This document shows, piece after piece, positions 41,385 through 49,733 of a stretch of DNA of 64,000 bases. Source of the stretch: Alphaproteobacteria bacterium UBA1301 (GTDB taxonomy: Bacteria > Pseudomonadota > Alphaproteobacteria > Micropepsales > Micropepsaceae); contig DBUB01000004.1 in NCBI GenBank assembly GCA_002307725.1, positions 276,467 through 340,466 on the forward strand. The letters run 5' to 3'. The position numbers and the translations under genes were made by a program. The notes beneath the pieces are model-generated. The model was not told where the DNA came from, searched no databases, and was given only the letters and a program-made list of their open reading frames with translations. Within the stretch, counting starts at the first letter, position 1. Every line of letters begins with the position of its first letter.

Positions 41385-42581
41385 ATGACCAGGGCAACCG
41401 ATACGGCACCAGCTTGGCGCACGCGTTACGATAGCGGGCTCATCGTCGCGCTCGTGGGACTGATCTGCCTGATCTTCTACATCGCCAGCTATCTCGCGCA
41501 TGCCCATCCGCCGCGCGATGCTTATGGCTATGTGCTGGGCCGCGATTTCGTCAACACCTGGATGGGCGCGCGCGCGGTGCTGTCGGGAACGGCGCACGAG
41601 ATTCTGAACGTCGACGTCCATATCCAGCGCATGGTCGCCGTTCTGGGACCAATGCCGCCGCACAATTGGTCTTATCCCCCAGCGCTGTTCCTGTTCATTT
41701 GGCCGCTCGGGTTTTTCTCCTACACAGCGGCGCTGGCGGTATGGTCGGCCACCGGCTTCGCAGCCTATCTCGGCGCCGCCGCAACGCACGACCGTTCGCT
41801 GCGCTTTCTCTTATTCGTCGCGGCAGCACCGGCCATTGCGGTCAATCTCTTCAGCGGCCAGACCGGATTTTTTACTGCCGCAATCCTAATTTTGTTCTTC
41901 CACTTCCTGGATAAGCGGCCCGTGTTGGCGGGCGCCTTGCTCGGTCTGATGTTGTGCAAGCCGCATCTCGCCCTACTGTTCCCGTTGGCACTGGCGTTCA
42001 GCGGCCGCTGGCGAACGTTTCTGGCGGCGGGCGCGGCGGCGCTCGTTCTGGTGGCCGTGACGGCCCTCATATTTGGCGCCGACATTTGGACCGACTATTT
42101 CCGTCTGGTGGTTCCGGTGCAGCGCGGCGTGCTCGATACCGGCACCGGATTTCTCACCATGATGCCAACCGGCTTCATGCATGCCCGCATGCTGGGCGCG
42201 TCGCTCGCCGTCGCTTGGAAGGTGCAGACGGTTATCGCCGTTGTCGCCGTCGCCGTCGTGGTGTGGACCTTCATCAAGCGGTGCGACCCGCTGGTGTCGG
42301 CGGCGGTGCTGCTGACGGCGTCCGTCATCGCGACGCCCTATTCCTTCAACTACGACATGGTGGTGTTCGGCTGGCTGATGGCCATGCTGTGGCCGCGGCT
42401 CACCGGCATCTGGGATCGGCTGCTCTTGCTGGTGGTCTGGACCCTGCCGGTCACCATGGTGGTGTTCGGCGATCTGTCGCTGCCGGTGGCGGCGCCCATT
42501 TTGGCTATATTTCTGATCCGGCTCGTGGTCCTCGCGCAGAACGTGCCGCGCCTGAGTCCTCCGGCCGCACAATTGCCCTAA
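41385..42581 (+). CDS. Glycosyltransferase family 87 protein (DUF2029)
   Basis: About 398 residues with ten or more membrane helices. The N-terminal GRDFVNTWMGARAVLSG, then PPHNWSYPPALFLFIWPLG, is the typical GT87/polyprenol-phosphate-mannose mannosyltransferase start; the acidic pair is RDF and the later helices are NLFSGQTGFFTAAILILFF and GALLGLMLCKPHLALLFPLAL. ATG 41385 is chosen over 41355 because of the GGGGG at about 41373. The target glycan is unknown. Confidence 0.88.
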   Translation: MTRATDTAPAWRTRYDSGLIVALVGLICLIFYIASYLAHAHPPRDAYGYVLGRDFVNTWMGARAVLSGTAHEILNVDVHIQRMVAVLGPMPPHNWSYPPALFLFIWPLGFFSYTAALAVWSATGFAAYLGAAATHDRSLRFLLFVAAAPAIAVNLFSGQTGFFTAAILILFFHFLDKRPVLAGALLGLMLCKPHLALLFPLALAFSGRWRTFLAAGAAALVLVAVTALIFGADIWTDYFRLVVPVQRGVLDTGTGFLTMMPTGFMHARMLGASLAVAWKVQTVIAVVAVAVVVWTFIKRCDPLVSAAVLLTASVIATPYSFNYDMVVFGWLMAMLWPRLTGIWDRLLLLVVWTLPVTMVVFGDLSLPVAAPILAIFLIRLVVLAQNVPRLSPPAAQLP

Positions 42582-42652
42582 CCAGGCATCCCTGCTATCA
42601 CCCGCGCGCTCTTTCAAATCCTCAGCCTTTTCGCGCCGGGAGCGCTGCAACG

Positions 42653-43222
42653 ATGGCCAAAATCGACGGAAACGCAATCCGCCCGGGCACGCTGATCGAA
42701 CACGACGGCGGCCTGTGGATCGCGGTGAAGACCCAGAAAGTCAAACCCGGCAAGGGCGGCGCCTATAATCAGGTCGAGCTTAAGAACATCATCACCGGCA
42801 CCAAGCTCAACGAGCGCTTCCGCTCGGATGCGGCGGTCGACGAAATCTATCTCGAGAAGAAGGACTATCAGTTCCTCTACGCCTCCGGCGACATGCTGAC
42901 CTTCATGGACATCGAAACCTACGAGCAGATCGAGTTGCCGGTCGAATTCGTCGGCGAACGCGCCCAGTTCCTCACCGACGGCATGAAGGTGATGGTGACC
43001 AGCTACGAGGACAAGCCGCTCGGCATCCAGCTGCCACTGCAAGTCGTGCTCACCGTCACCGAGGCCGATGCGGTAATGCGCGGTGGCACCGCCGCGCCGT
43101 CCTACAAGAACGCCGTGCTCGAAAACGGCATGAAGATCCTGGTGCCGCCATTCGTCGATGCCGGGACCAAAATCGTCGTCTCGACGGAAGAAGGTACTTA
43201 CGTGAAGCGGGCCGAAAACTGA
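42653..43222 (+). CDS. efp: Elongation factor P
   Basis: A 189-residue three-domain protein: MAKIDGNAIRPGTLIEHDGGLWIAVKTQKVKPGKGGAYNQVELKNI, with Lys at the usual modification site in the KPGKGGA loop, then LNERFRSDAAVDE and LEKKDYQFLYASGDMLTFMD. EF-P relieves ribosome stalling at polyproline. Start 42653 was chosen by conservation, and a long upstream open frame is noise. Its stop overlaps the next ATG as TGATG. Confidence 0.95.
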   Translation: MAKIDGNAIRPGTLIEHDGGLWIAVKTQKVKPGKGGAYNQVELKNIITGTKLNERFRSDAAVDEIYLEKKDYQFLYASGDMLTFMDIETYEQIELPVEFVGERAQFLTDGMKVMVTSYEDKPLGIQLPLQVVLTVTEADAVMRGGTAAPSYKNAVLENGMKILVPPFVDAGTKIVVSTEEGTYVKRAEN

Positions 43223-44028
43223 TGCCTTATCTCTCCCCAGCCCTGAATGTCATGATCGCAGCGGCACGCAAAGCCGCCCGCCCGCTGACCCGCGATTTCG
43301 GCGAACTCGAGAACCTGCAGGTTTCGCACAAGGGGCCAGCGGATTTCGTTTCCAGCGCCGATGAACGCACCGAACGTATCCTGTTCGAGGAACTGACCCG
43401 GGCCCGCCCAGGCTACGGCTTCTTCGGCGAAGAAGGCGGCATGCGTGAGGGGCCGGACAAGAGCCACCGCTTCATCATCGATCCCATCGACGGCACCACC
43501 AATTTCCTCCACGGCGTGCCGCATTTCGCCATTTCGATCGCGCTTGAGCGCGAAGGCCAGCTCCAGTCGGCGGTGGTTTACAATCCGATCACCGATGAAA
43601 TGTATGTCGCCGAGCGCAGCCATGGCGCCTATCTCAACGACAAGCGTCTACGCGTCTCCACCCGCAAGAATCTGCCCGAGAGCCTGATCGCCACCGGCAT
43701 CCCGTTCATGGGCCGCGGCACCGACGAGGAGCGCGAGCGGTCGCTGGCCGAGGTCAAGGCGGTGGTGTCGCGCACCTCGGGCATCCGGCGGTTCGGTTCG
43801 GCGGCGCTCGATTGCGCCTATGTGGCAGCGGGACGTTTTGACGCGTTCTGGGAGCGCGGCCTCAATGCCTGGGACATCGCCGGCGGCATTCTCTTGGTGC
43901 GCGAGGCGGGCGGCGTGGTCAGCAACCTCAACGGCACCTCCGATCCGTTCTCGAATGGCGACCTTTTGGCCGCCAACGAGGCACTTCATCCCCAGTTGAT
44001 GAAGCTTCTTGAAAATCCGTTCAGTTGA
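43222..44028 (+). CDS. suhB: Inositol monophosphatase family protein (SuhB-like)
   Basis: A 268-residue Mg-dependent phosphatase: FFGEEGGMREGPD (first Glu), HRFIIDPIDGTTNFLHGVPHFAISIAL (DP-DGT metal site), GSAALDCAYVAAGRFDAFWERGLNAWDIAGGILLVREAGG (second metal motif WD). It hydrolyses inositol or related phosphates; SuhB also moderates Nus-factor functions in E. coli. It is translationally coupled to efp. Confidence 0.92.
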   Translation: MPYLSPALNVMIAAARKAARPLTRDFGELENLQVSHKGPADFVSSADERTERILFEELTRARPGYGFFGEEGGMREGPDKSHRFIIDPIDGTTNFLHGVPHFAISIALEREGQLQSAVVYNPITDEMYVAERSHGAYLNDKRLRVSTRKNLPESLIATGIPFMGRGTDEERERSLAEVKAVVSRTSGIRRFGSAALDCAYVAAGRFDAFWERGLNAWDIAGGILLVREAGGVVSNLNGTSDPFSNGDLLAANEALHPQLMKLLENPFS

Positions 44029-44085
44029 GACAAGCCCGGGACGTGACTATGGTTAGTTTCTGCCTCGTGAGGCTTGGCTGATTCT

Positions 44086-45051
44086 ATGCGCATCCTTCCC
44101 GCTCTGACCGCTCTTCTGCTGCTCGCCATTCCGGCGGCGGCGCAAAACGACAACGTCACGGTCAATGGGAGCGGTGATGGCCAAACCCTGATCGATCCGG
44201 CCACCGGCGAGAGCCGCTATGTACCACCGCTGTTGCAGCCCTGGCAGGACGGCGTCATCCGCTTGCGTCCGCCCGGCCGCCACCGCGCCCACAAGCCGGC
44301 CACGACCGCCATGACGGCACCAGCCACAACGTCCACCGCCGATATCACGCCAGTCGCGCCGCCGCCCAAGAAGGTGCACCGCGCCGCTGCCGTGATCCCA
44401 CCGCCCGTAACACCGCCACCCGTTGCTACGCCGAAACCGGCGGCCGCGCCCAAACCTGCTGCCAAGGCCCCGCTCAGTGGTTTCGGTGACATCGACCTCA
44501 TCACCGGTACCGGTCAGCAAACCCAGCAATCAGCAACGCCGCCTAAGCCCGCCGCTGCACCGCCAAAGGTAGCCGTAACGCCGCCCAAGCCGGTCGTCAC
44601 ACCGCCAAAGGTAGCCGCAATGCCGCCCAAGCCGGTCGTCGCGCCGCCAAAGGTAGCCGCAACGCTGCCCAAGCCGGTCGTCACACCGACCCGCACCGCA
44701 TCCATCGAAAAGCCGAAGGCCAGGACTTCGACAGGAGCCCGCAAGGATTCGATCACCTTTGCGCCGAACGCCACCGACCCGTCGGGGTCGGCCGTCACGG
44801 CCGTGCGGACGCTGGCCTCGTCGCTGTCGGGATCGATGGACGAAAGTGCCCGCGTCCAGTTGATGGCGTATGGCGGCCAGAAGGGCGAAAAATCGTCGGA
44901 TACCCGCCGCTTGTCGCTCAAGCGCGCCTTAGTGATCCGTCAGCTCCTGATCGACGACGGCATCCCGGCGGAGCGCATCGACGTCTTCGCCTTGGGCGGC
45001 GCCGATGACGACGGCCCACTCGATCGTGTCGACGTGTTCCTGAAGGGCTGA
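44086..45051 (+). CDS. OmpA-family protein with proline-rich repeat linker
   Basis: A 321-residue envelope protein: signal peptide MRILPALTALLLLAIPAAA, a long Pro/Ala/Lys linker, and a C-terminal OmpA-like domain (ITFAPNATDPSGSAVTAVRTLASSL, RVQLMAYGGQ, RRLSLKRALVIRQLLIDDGIPAERIDVFALGG) expected to bind peptidoglycan. The linker holds three 14-residue repeats (PPKVAVTPPKPVVT type). An in-frame TTG at 44074 is possible but ATG 44086 gives a standard signal. Confidence 0.88.
   Translation: MRILPALTALLLLAIPAAAQNDNVTVNGSGDGQTLIDPATGESRYVPPLLQPWQDGVIRLRPPGRHRAHKPATTAMTAPATTSTADITPVAPPPKKVHRAAAVIPPPVTPPPVATPKPAAAPKPAAKAPLSGFGDIDLITGTGQQTQQSATPPKPAAAPPKVAVTPPKPVVTPPKVAAMPPKPVVAPPKVAATLPKPVVTPTRTASIEKPKARTSTGARKDSITFAPNATDPSGSAVTAVRTLASSLSGSMDESARVQLMAYGGQKGEKSSDTRRLSLKRALVIRQLLIDDGIPAERIDVFALGGADDDGPLDRVDVFLKG
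44560..44685 (+). repeat. Three 42-bp tandem repeats in the OmpA-like gene
   Basis: Units at 44560-44601, 44602-44643 and 44644-44685 each encode a PPKVA(V/A)(T/M)(P/L)PKPVV(T/A) segment. They differ at a few bases, mostly at codon wobble and at three residues. Confidence 0.92.
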
Positions 45052-45114
45052 TGCCGTAAATCTGTTGCGATTCTAAAATAGAACCGTCAGGCTGCAGTTG
45101 ATGGGGATCTATGC

Positions 45115-45690
45115 ATGCGCGTGATGGTGCTTGGCTTGACGGTTGCGGCGTGTCTGCTCACGCCAGGCGCCGAGGCCTTCGATTACGACACCTCGGGCAA
45201 AGCGGTTGCCTATGCCATGCCGGTGCTCGCCGGCGGCGTCGCAATCTACAAGAAGGACTGGAAAGGACTGGCGATGCTCTCGGTCACCACAGTGCTGACC
45301 TACGGCACCGCCTACGGGATCAAACAGTTGGTGAAATCCTGCCGCCCCTATATGAAACCGTGCGTTCATGGCGGCTCGGGCTGGGATTCCTTCCCCTCCA
45401 CCACCTCGGCGATCGCCTCGGCACCGTCGTCGTTCCTGTGGAACCGCTACGGTTGGGAATGGGGCCTGCCGGCTTTCGTGATCTCTAAATATCCAAGCTG
45501 GGCGCTGCAAAAGTCGCGCAAAAACAAACTCGTGGACGGACTGGCGAGTACCGCGCTTTCCTGGGGCTACAACATCCTTCTGGTGACCCGCTATCACAAG
45601 CCCTGGAACCAATATGCCGAGCGCGGCTTCTATAGCGGTCTAGATGGCGACACCGAAGGCGTCTACGCCAAGGTCGGCTACCGGTTCTGA
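45115..45690 (+). CDS. PAP2-family protein, degenerate active site
   Basis: A 191-residue exported protein (signal MRVMVLGLTVAACLLTPGAEA) of the phosphatidic-acid-phosphatase type-2 fold. Motif 1 KQLVKSCRP is intact; motif 2 is SFPSTTSA instead of PSGH; the motif 3 region is SRKNKLVDGLAS where SRx5Hx3D needs a His. Its paralogue 70 bases downstream keeps motif 3. It may be catalytically dead or changed in role. Both end in a beta-barrel-like aromatic terminus (YAKVGYRF, YASLNYKF). Confidence 0.88.
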   Translation: MRVMVLGLTVAACLLTPGAEAFDYDTSGKAVAYAMPVLAGGVAIYKKDWKGLAMLSVTTVLTYGTAYGIKQLVKSCRPYMKPCVHGGSGWDSFPSTTSAIASAPSSFLWNRYGWEWGLPAFVISKYPSWALQKSRKNKLVDGLASTALSWGYNILLVTRYHKPWNQYAERGFYSGLDGDTEGVYAKVGYRF

Positions 45691-45697
45691 CACAATA

Positions 45698-45726
45698 TTG
45701 TCATGAGACGAAGTTTTGAATAATAC
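45698..45726 (+). promoter_or_regulatory. Candidate sigma-70 promoter for the second PAP2 gene
   Basis: TTGTCA (45698-45703), a 17-base spacer, then TAATAC (45721-45726), within the 69 bases between the two PAP2 genes. Confidence 0.6.
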
Positions 45727-45727
45727 T

Positions 45728-45747
45728 AAACGGTAGATACACCGTTT
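45728..45747. promoter_or_regulatory. Inverted repeat just after the -10 box (candidate operator)
   Basis: AAACGGT (45728-45734) and ACCGTTT (45741-45747) are perfect arms around AGATAC, sitting at the expected transcription start. Confidence 0.55.
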
Positions 45748-45759
45748 GGGATTCTCCGC

Positions 45760-46317
45760 ATGATGCGTTGTTTGCTGCCGGGTGCTCTCGCCCTGGCCGT
45801 TCTGGCATTGCCGGCCGCGGCCAAAACCACCGAGACACTGGGAACCGGCGTCGCCATCGGCCTGCCGCTGGTGGCGGGTGGAATCACCCTGCTGAAGCAC
45901 GATTGGACCGGCGCCGCCGAACTCGCTGTCACCACAGTTCTGACGGTCGGCACGGCGTACGGCCTCAAGCATCTGGTGCGCGAGTGCCGTCCCTTCGCCA
46001 AACCGTGCGGACCGGGCAGCAATAACTGGGACTCGTTTCCGTCCGACACCAGCGCGCTCGCCTTCGCTCCGGCGGAATTTCTGCGCGAGCGTTATGGCTG
46101 GCAATACGGCCTGCCCGCGTACGCCGCTGCCGGGTTTGTCGGCTGGAGCCGCGTCGATGCCGACAAGCATCATTGGTACGATGTAGCAACGAGCTTCGGG
46201 ATTTCGCTGCTCTATAACGAGTTGCTCACCACGCGTTATCACAAGCCGTATGGGCTCACGACCGATTTGCAGGCGCAGCCGAATGCGGTTTATGCCTCGC
46301 TGAACTACAAGTTCTGA
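45760..46317 (+). CDS. PAP2-family phosphatase-like protein
   Basis: A 185-residue paralogue of the preceding protein with a signal peptide (MMRCLLPGALALAVLALPAAA). Motif 1 KHLVRECRP is intact, motif 2 is SFPSDTSA, and motif 3 SRVDADKHHWYDV keeps His and Asp in SRx5Hx3D. The His of PSGH is absent in both copies. Family members dephosphorylate lipid phosphates at the periplasmic face. It is expressed from its own promoter region (45698-45726) with an inverted repeat after the -10. Confidence 0.9.
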   Translation: MMRCLLPGALALAVLALPAAAKTTETLGTGVAIGLPLVAGGITLLKHDWTGAAELAVTTVLTVGTAYGLKHLVRECRPFAKPCGPGSNNWDSFPSDTSALAFAPAEFLRERYGWQYGLPAYAAAGFVGWSRVDADKHHWYDVATSFGISLLYNELLTTRYHKPYGLTTDLQAQPNAVYASLNYKF

Positions 46318-46324
46318 GCGAAAG

Positions 46325-47551
46325 CTACGGCGAAACCTGCACGTCTTTGAGACGATCGACCGTTCGGAGCGGCGGGAACAGTTTCATCCACGCCGCCACC
46401 ACCGCCAGCGTACCGACGCCGCCGAGCACCACTGCCAGCACCGGCCCGAACAGCGCGGCAGTGAAGCCGCTCTCAAATTCGCCGAGTTCGTTGGACGCGC
46501 CGATGAACAGCATGTTCACCGCCCCGACACGGCCGCGCATCTCGTCGGGGGTGGCGAAGCTGACCAGCGACTGGCGCACAAACACGCTAATCATGTCGGA
46601 CGCGCCGAGCACCGCTAGCGCCGTCAGCGACAGCCAGAAATTGGTCGAGACGCCGAAGACGATGGTGGCAACGCCGAAAATCGCGACGGCGCTGAACATC
46701 TTGATGCCGATCCGCCGCTCCAGCGGCCAGCGCGCCAAGCTCAACGCCACCACAGCGGCCCCGACCGCCGGTGCGCTGCGCAAGAGGCCGAGGCCGATCG
46801 GGGTGGAATGCAGAATGTCACGCGCATAGATCGGCAGCAAAGCCGTGGCGCCACCGAGCAGAACCGCAAAAAGATCGAGCGAAATGGCGCCGAAGATCAC
46901 CGGCCGGTGGCGCACGAAGCGCACGCCTTCGACGACACGCTCGGTGCGGCTCATATCGGAATTGGACATTCCCGCCCGGCGGCCGCCGACAAAACTGGTG
47001 AGAACGGCAGCAGCGATGAAATTGAACAAACAGATGGCGTAGGTCACCTTGGGCCCAAAGGCATAGAGAAATCCGCCGAGCGCCGGACCAGCGATCACCG
47101 ATACCATGAACACCGAGGAATTGAGCGCGATGGCGCGCGGCAAGCGCTCGCGCGGCACCAGGAACGGCAGCAGCGACTGGCCCGATGGCGAGGCAAAGGC
47201 GCGCCCAACGCCGAACAGCACCAGAATGGCGTAATACGCGAGCGCGGTTTTCACCGTGAAGATGCTGAGCGTCAGGAACAACCCGCCACACAGCCCTTGC
47301 AGCACCAACGCCGCGGCCAGCACCTTGCGCTGATCAAAACGGTCGCTCATCTCGCCGGCCGGCAGGGTGAACAGGAACATCGGGGCAAACTGGCAAAGTC
47401 CAACCAAGCCGAGCGCCAGCGGCGTGCGCTCCATCTCGTAGATCTGCCAGCCGATTGCCACCGACTGCACCATCATGGCGGTAGTGGACAGAAACCGGCC
47501 GATCGCGAAGCAGACAAAATCGCGGTGACGATAGATCGTGGCGTCGCTCAT
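46325..47551 (-). CDS. MFS transporter (EntS-like)
   Basis: A 408-residue protein with about twelve membrane helices; MFS signatures include GEMSDRFDQRKVL (loop 2-3) and GRAFASPSGQSLLPFLVPRERLPRAIALNSS, the motif set of the EntS/DHA3 group of siderophore and drug exporters. The MSDATIYRHRDF start at 47551 is chosen over a longer frame. The cargo is unknown. Confidence 0.9.
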   Translation of the reverse strand: MSDATIYRHRDFVCFAIGRFLSTTAMMVQSVAIGWQIYEMERTPLALGLVGLCQFAPMFLFTLPAGEMSDRFDQRKVLAAALVLQGLCGGLFLTLSIFTVKTALAYYAILVLFGVGRAFASPSGQSLLPFLVPRERLPRAIALNSSVFMVSVIAGPALGGFLYAFGPKVTYAICLFNFIAAAVLTSFVGGRRAGMSNSDMSRTERVVEGVRFVRHRPVIFGAISLDLFAVLLGGATALLPIYARDILHSTPIGLGLLRSAPAVGAAVVALSLARWPLERRIGIKMFSAVAIFGVATIVFGVSTNFWLSLTALAVLGASDMISVFVRQSLVSFATPDEMRGRVGAVNMLFIGASNELGEFESGFTAALFGPVLAVVLGGVGTLAVVAAWMKLFPPLRTVDRLKDVQVSP

Positions 47552-47716
47552 CCGCGCTGCAACCACACTTGGCGCGCGATGAACCAAGCGTCGAGACCTT
47601 CCTCACGGAAGGCGCGCAGGGCGAGGCGGCCGGTTTCAAGGCGCGGGATCATGGCCCCGTCTTAATCAATCCGCACCAATGCCGCAATTCACGAAGCCGC
47701 ACGATGGGAGCGTGCA

Positions 47717-48136
47717 CTACTGTAGGTGGATGGAGATTTCGTTGCTCCCGTCGGTGACCGTGAACTTGGTGCGACTGAAGCCAGGCTGCGACAGGAACGG
47801 CCGGGCATCGCGCGAAAAGCCGTAGCGCTCAAGCGGCAAGCCAATAAAATTCTGGTCGAACTTGCCGTTGCTGTTGACGTCCTGGAACAGCTTGATGCCG
47901 TAAACACCGGGCTTGATATCGGTCAGGGTCACGACCGTTTCGGGCAGCTCCGCCAGCACGTTGGCGCTGGCGATCGGGGTGTCTTCGTTCTTCGACCAGC
48001 CGGATTGGTCGTAGAGCGACAGGCGCAAGATGCCGCCCTTCTTATCGATGTCCGTCACATGCACAGTCAGTGTCGCCGCCAGCCCCGCTTGCACCGGCAG
48101 CGCCACCAAGAAGAGGGCTGCTGCCAGGATTTTCAT
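47717..48136 (-). CDS. DUF2141 domain secreted protein
   Basis: A 139-residue protein with a signal peptide (MKILAAALFLVALPVQAGLAA) and the DUF2141 beta-sandwich: LTVHVTDIDKKGGILRLSLYD, VTLTDIKPGVYGIKLFQDVNSNGKFDQNFIGLPLERYGFS. The DxNxNGKFD calcium-like loop is prominent. The function of the family is unknown, and it may be a secreted calcium-binding protein. Confidence 0.9.
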   Translation of the reverse strand: MKILAAALFLVALPVQAGLAATLTVHVTDIDKKGGILRLSLYDQSGWSKNEDTPIASANVLAELPETVVTLTDIKPGVYGIKLFQDVNSNGKFDQNFIGLPLERYGFSRDARPFLSQPGFSRTKFTVTDGSNEISIHLQ

Positions 48137-48245
48137 TTCGGCTCCTTAGTTTGTCGCGCTTCATGGCCGAAAATCGCCCGGCGTGCTTTGTACGCCCACT
48201 TATAAATGGCGCGCAACGCGCGCGGGCACTTTTCGGTGACGCGCT

Positions 48246-49211
48246 CTAGCCCGCGAGGCGCGGGTCCATCTGTTTGCAGGCGTCGATCAAGACTTTGACC
48301 GACTCCGCCGACTTATCCAACGCGGCTTTTTCGTCCGGCAGCAGATTCAGTTCGACGATGCGCTCGACACCACCCTCGCCGATCACCACCGGCACGCCAA
48401 CATAAAGATCCTTAATGCCATAAGGCCCGTTGACATAAGCTGCCACCGGCAGGACGCGCTTTTCATCCTTGAGATACGCTTCGGCCATTTCGATTGCCGA
48501 GGAAGCGGGGGCGTAATAGGCCGAACCGGTCTTCAAGAGACCAACGATCTCGGCGCCGCCGTCGCGGGTGCGCTGAATGATCGACGCCAACCGTTCCTCG
48601 GTGATCCAGCCCATCTTGATGAGTTCGGTCAACGGAATGCCGGCCACGGTCGAGAAGCGTGGCATCGGCACCATGGTATCGCCATGGCCGCCGAGCACGA
48701 AGGACGTGATGTCCTCGACGCTGACATTGAATTCCTGGGCTAGGAAATAGCGGAAGCGGGCGCTGTCGAGCACGCCTGCCATGCCGACGATCATGTGGTG
48801 GGGATGATTGGCAAACTGGCGCAGCACCCACACCATGGCGTCGAGCGGATTGGTGATGCAGATCACAAACGCATTGGGCGCGTAGGTCTTGATGCCCTCG
48901 CCGACCGCACTCATCACCTTGAGGTTGATCTGCAAGAGGTCGTCGCGGCTCATGCCGGGCTTGCGCGGCACACCCGCGGTGACGATCACCACATCGGCAC
49001 CGGCAAGGTCGGCATAGGAGTTGGTGCCGATATAATCGGTGTTGTAACGCTCGATGGCGCCGCCTTGCGCGATGTCGAGACATTTCCCTTGTGGAAGCCC
49101 CCCGACGATGTCGAACAGGACCACGTCCCCCAGCTCTTTAAGACCCACCATGTGGGCGAGCGTGCCGCCGATCTGTCCGCCGCCAATCAACGCAATTTTG
49201 GGGTGCGCCAT
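48246..49211 (-). CDS. mdh: Malate dehydrogenase (LDH-like type)
   Basis: A 321-residue NAD-dependent enzyme: KIALIGGGQIGGTLAH, VTAGVPRKPGMSRDDLLQINLKVM, ITNPLDAMVWVLRQ, catalytic His in VLGGHGDTMVPMPR. It oxidises malate to oxaloacetate in the TCA cycle. AGGAAGGACT lies before the ATG. In many alphaproteobacteria mdh precedes sucCD, which are not downstream here: DUF2141 and an MFS gene follow. Confidence 0.94.
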   Translation of the reverse strand: MAHPKIALIGGGQIGGTLAHMVGLKELGDVVLFDIVGGLPQGKCLDIAQGGAIERYNTDYIGTNSYADLAGADVVIVTAGVPRKPGMSRDDLLQINLKVMSAVGEGIKTYAPNAFVICITNPLDAMVWVLRQFANHPHHMIVGMAGVLDSARFRYFLAQEFNVSVEDITSFVLGGHGDTMVPMPRFSTVAGIPLTELIKMGWITEERLASIIQRTRDGGAEIVGLLKTGSAYYAPASSAIEMAEAYLKDEKRVLPVAAYVNGPYGIKDLYVGVPVVIGEGGVERIVELNLLPDEKAALDKSAESVKVLIDACKQMDPRLAG

Positions 49212-49358
49212 GGAACAGTCCTTCCTGATTTAGAGCCACTCAAAACTAGCAGGAAAGACTTAACGTGGGTTGGCCGGGAGGGCAAGCGAAAGGGATGCAG
49301 GGCTGTCAGGCTTATAGACCGCGCCGCCGCACATGGTGAATGGGGGGGGCGATCTGCC

Positions 49359-49394
49359 AAAAGAAACGGCCGAGCGGAAACCCGCCCGGCCGTG
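49359..49394 (-). terminator. Intrinsic terminator after HU
   Basis: On the minus strand ACGGCCG and GCGG pair with CCGC and CGGCCGT around a GTTT loop, followed by TTCTTTT. Confidence 0.85.
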
Positions 49395-49415
49395 TCCTTC
49401 GGGATGAAAAAATCC

Positions 49416-49733
49416 TTAGATGGATTCCTTCAATTCCTTCGCGGCGCGGAAGGCAACTTTCTTCGACGCCTTGATCTTGATGGCTTCGCCGGTGGCGGGG
49501 TTGCGGCCCATGCGGGCGGCGCGCTTGCGCACCTGAAGGATGCCAAGCCCGTTCAGACGGACGCGGACGCCCTTCTTCAGATGCTTGGTGATCGCGGCGA
49601 TGGTGTCGTCGAGATAGGCCAGCGAGGCCTTGTTCGACAGTTCATGCTTCGGAGCGAGCTGCGCGGCCAGTTGGCGCGTGGAGATCGTCTCGACCTTGGG
49701 CTTTGCGGCGGCTGCGGCAGTAGCTTTTGCCAT
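49416..49733 (-). CDS. HU-family DNA-binding protein
   Basis: A 105-residue nucleoid protein: an alanine-rich N-terminal extension (MAKATAAAAAKPKVET), then the HU fold STRQLAAQLAPKHELSNKASLAYLDDTIAAITKHLKKGVRVRLNGLGILQVRKRAARMGRNPATGEAIKIKASKKVAFRAAKELKE with the DNA-arm GRNPATGE. The extension is longer than in HU-beta, as in many alphaproteobacterial HU proteins. ATG 49733 is chosen; the longer frame lacks conservation. Confidence 0.93.
   Translation of the reverse strand: MAKATAAAAAKPKVETISTRQLAAQLAPKHELSNKASLAYLDDTIAAITKHLKKGVRVRLNGLGILQVRKRAARMGRNPATGEAIKIKASKKVAFRAAKELKESI

Noticed and set aside
49342..49349. Run of eight G in the mdh-HU spacer
   Set aside because: It is in non-coding sequence without nearby start codon, so no phase-variation role can be argued.
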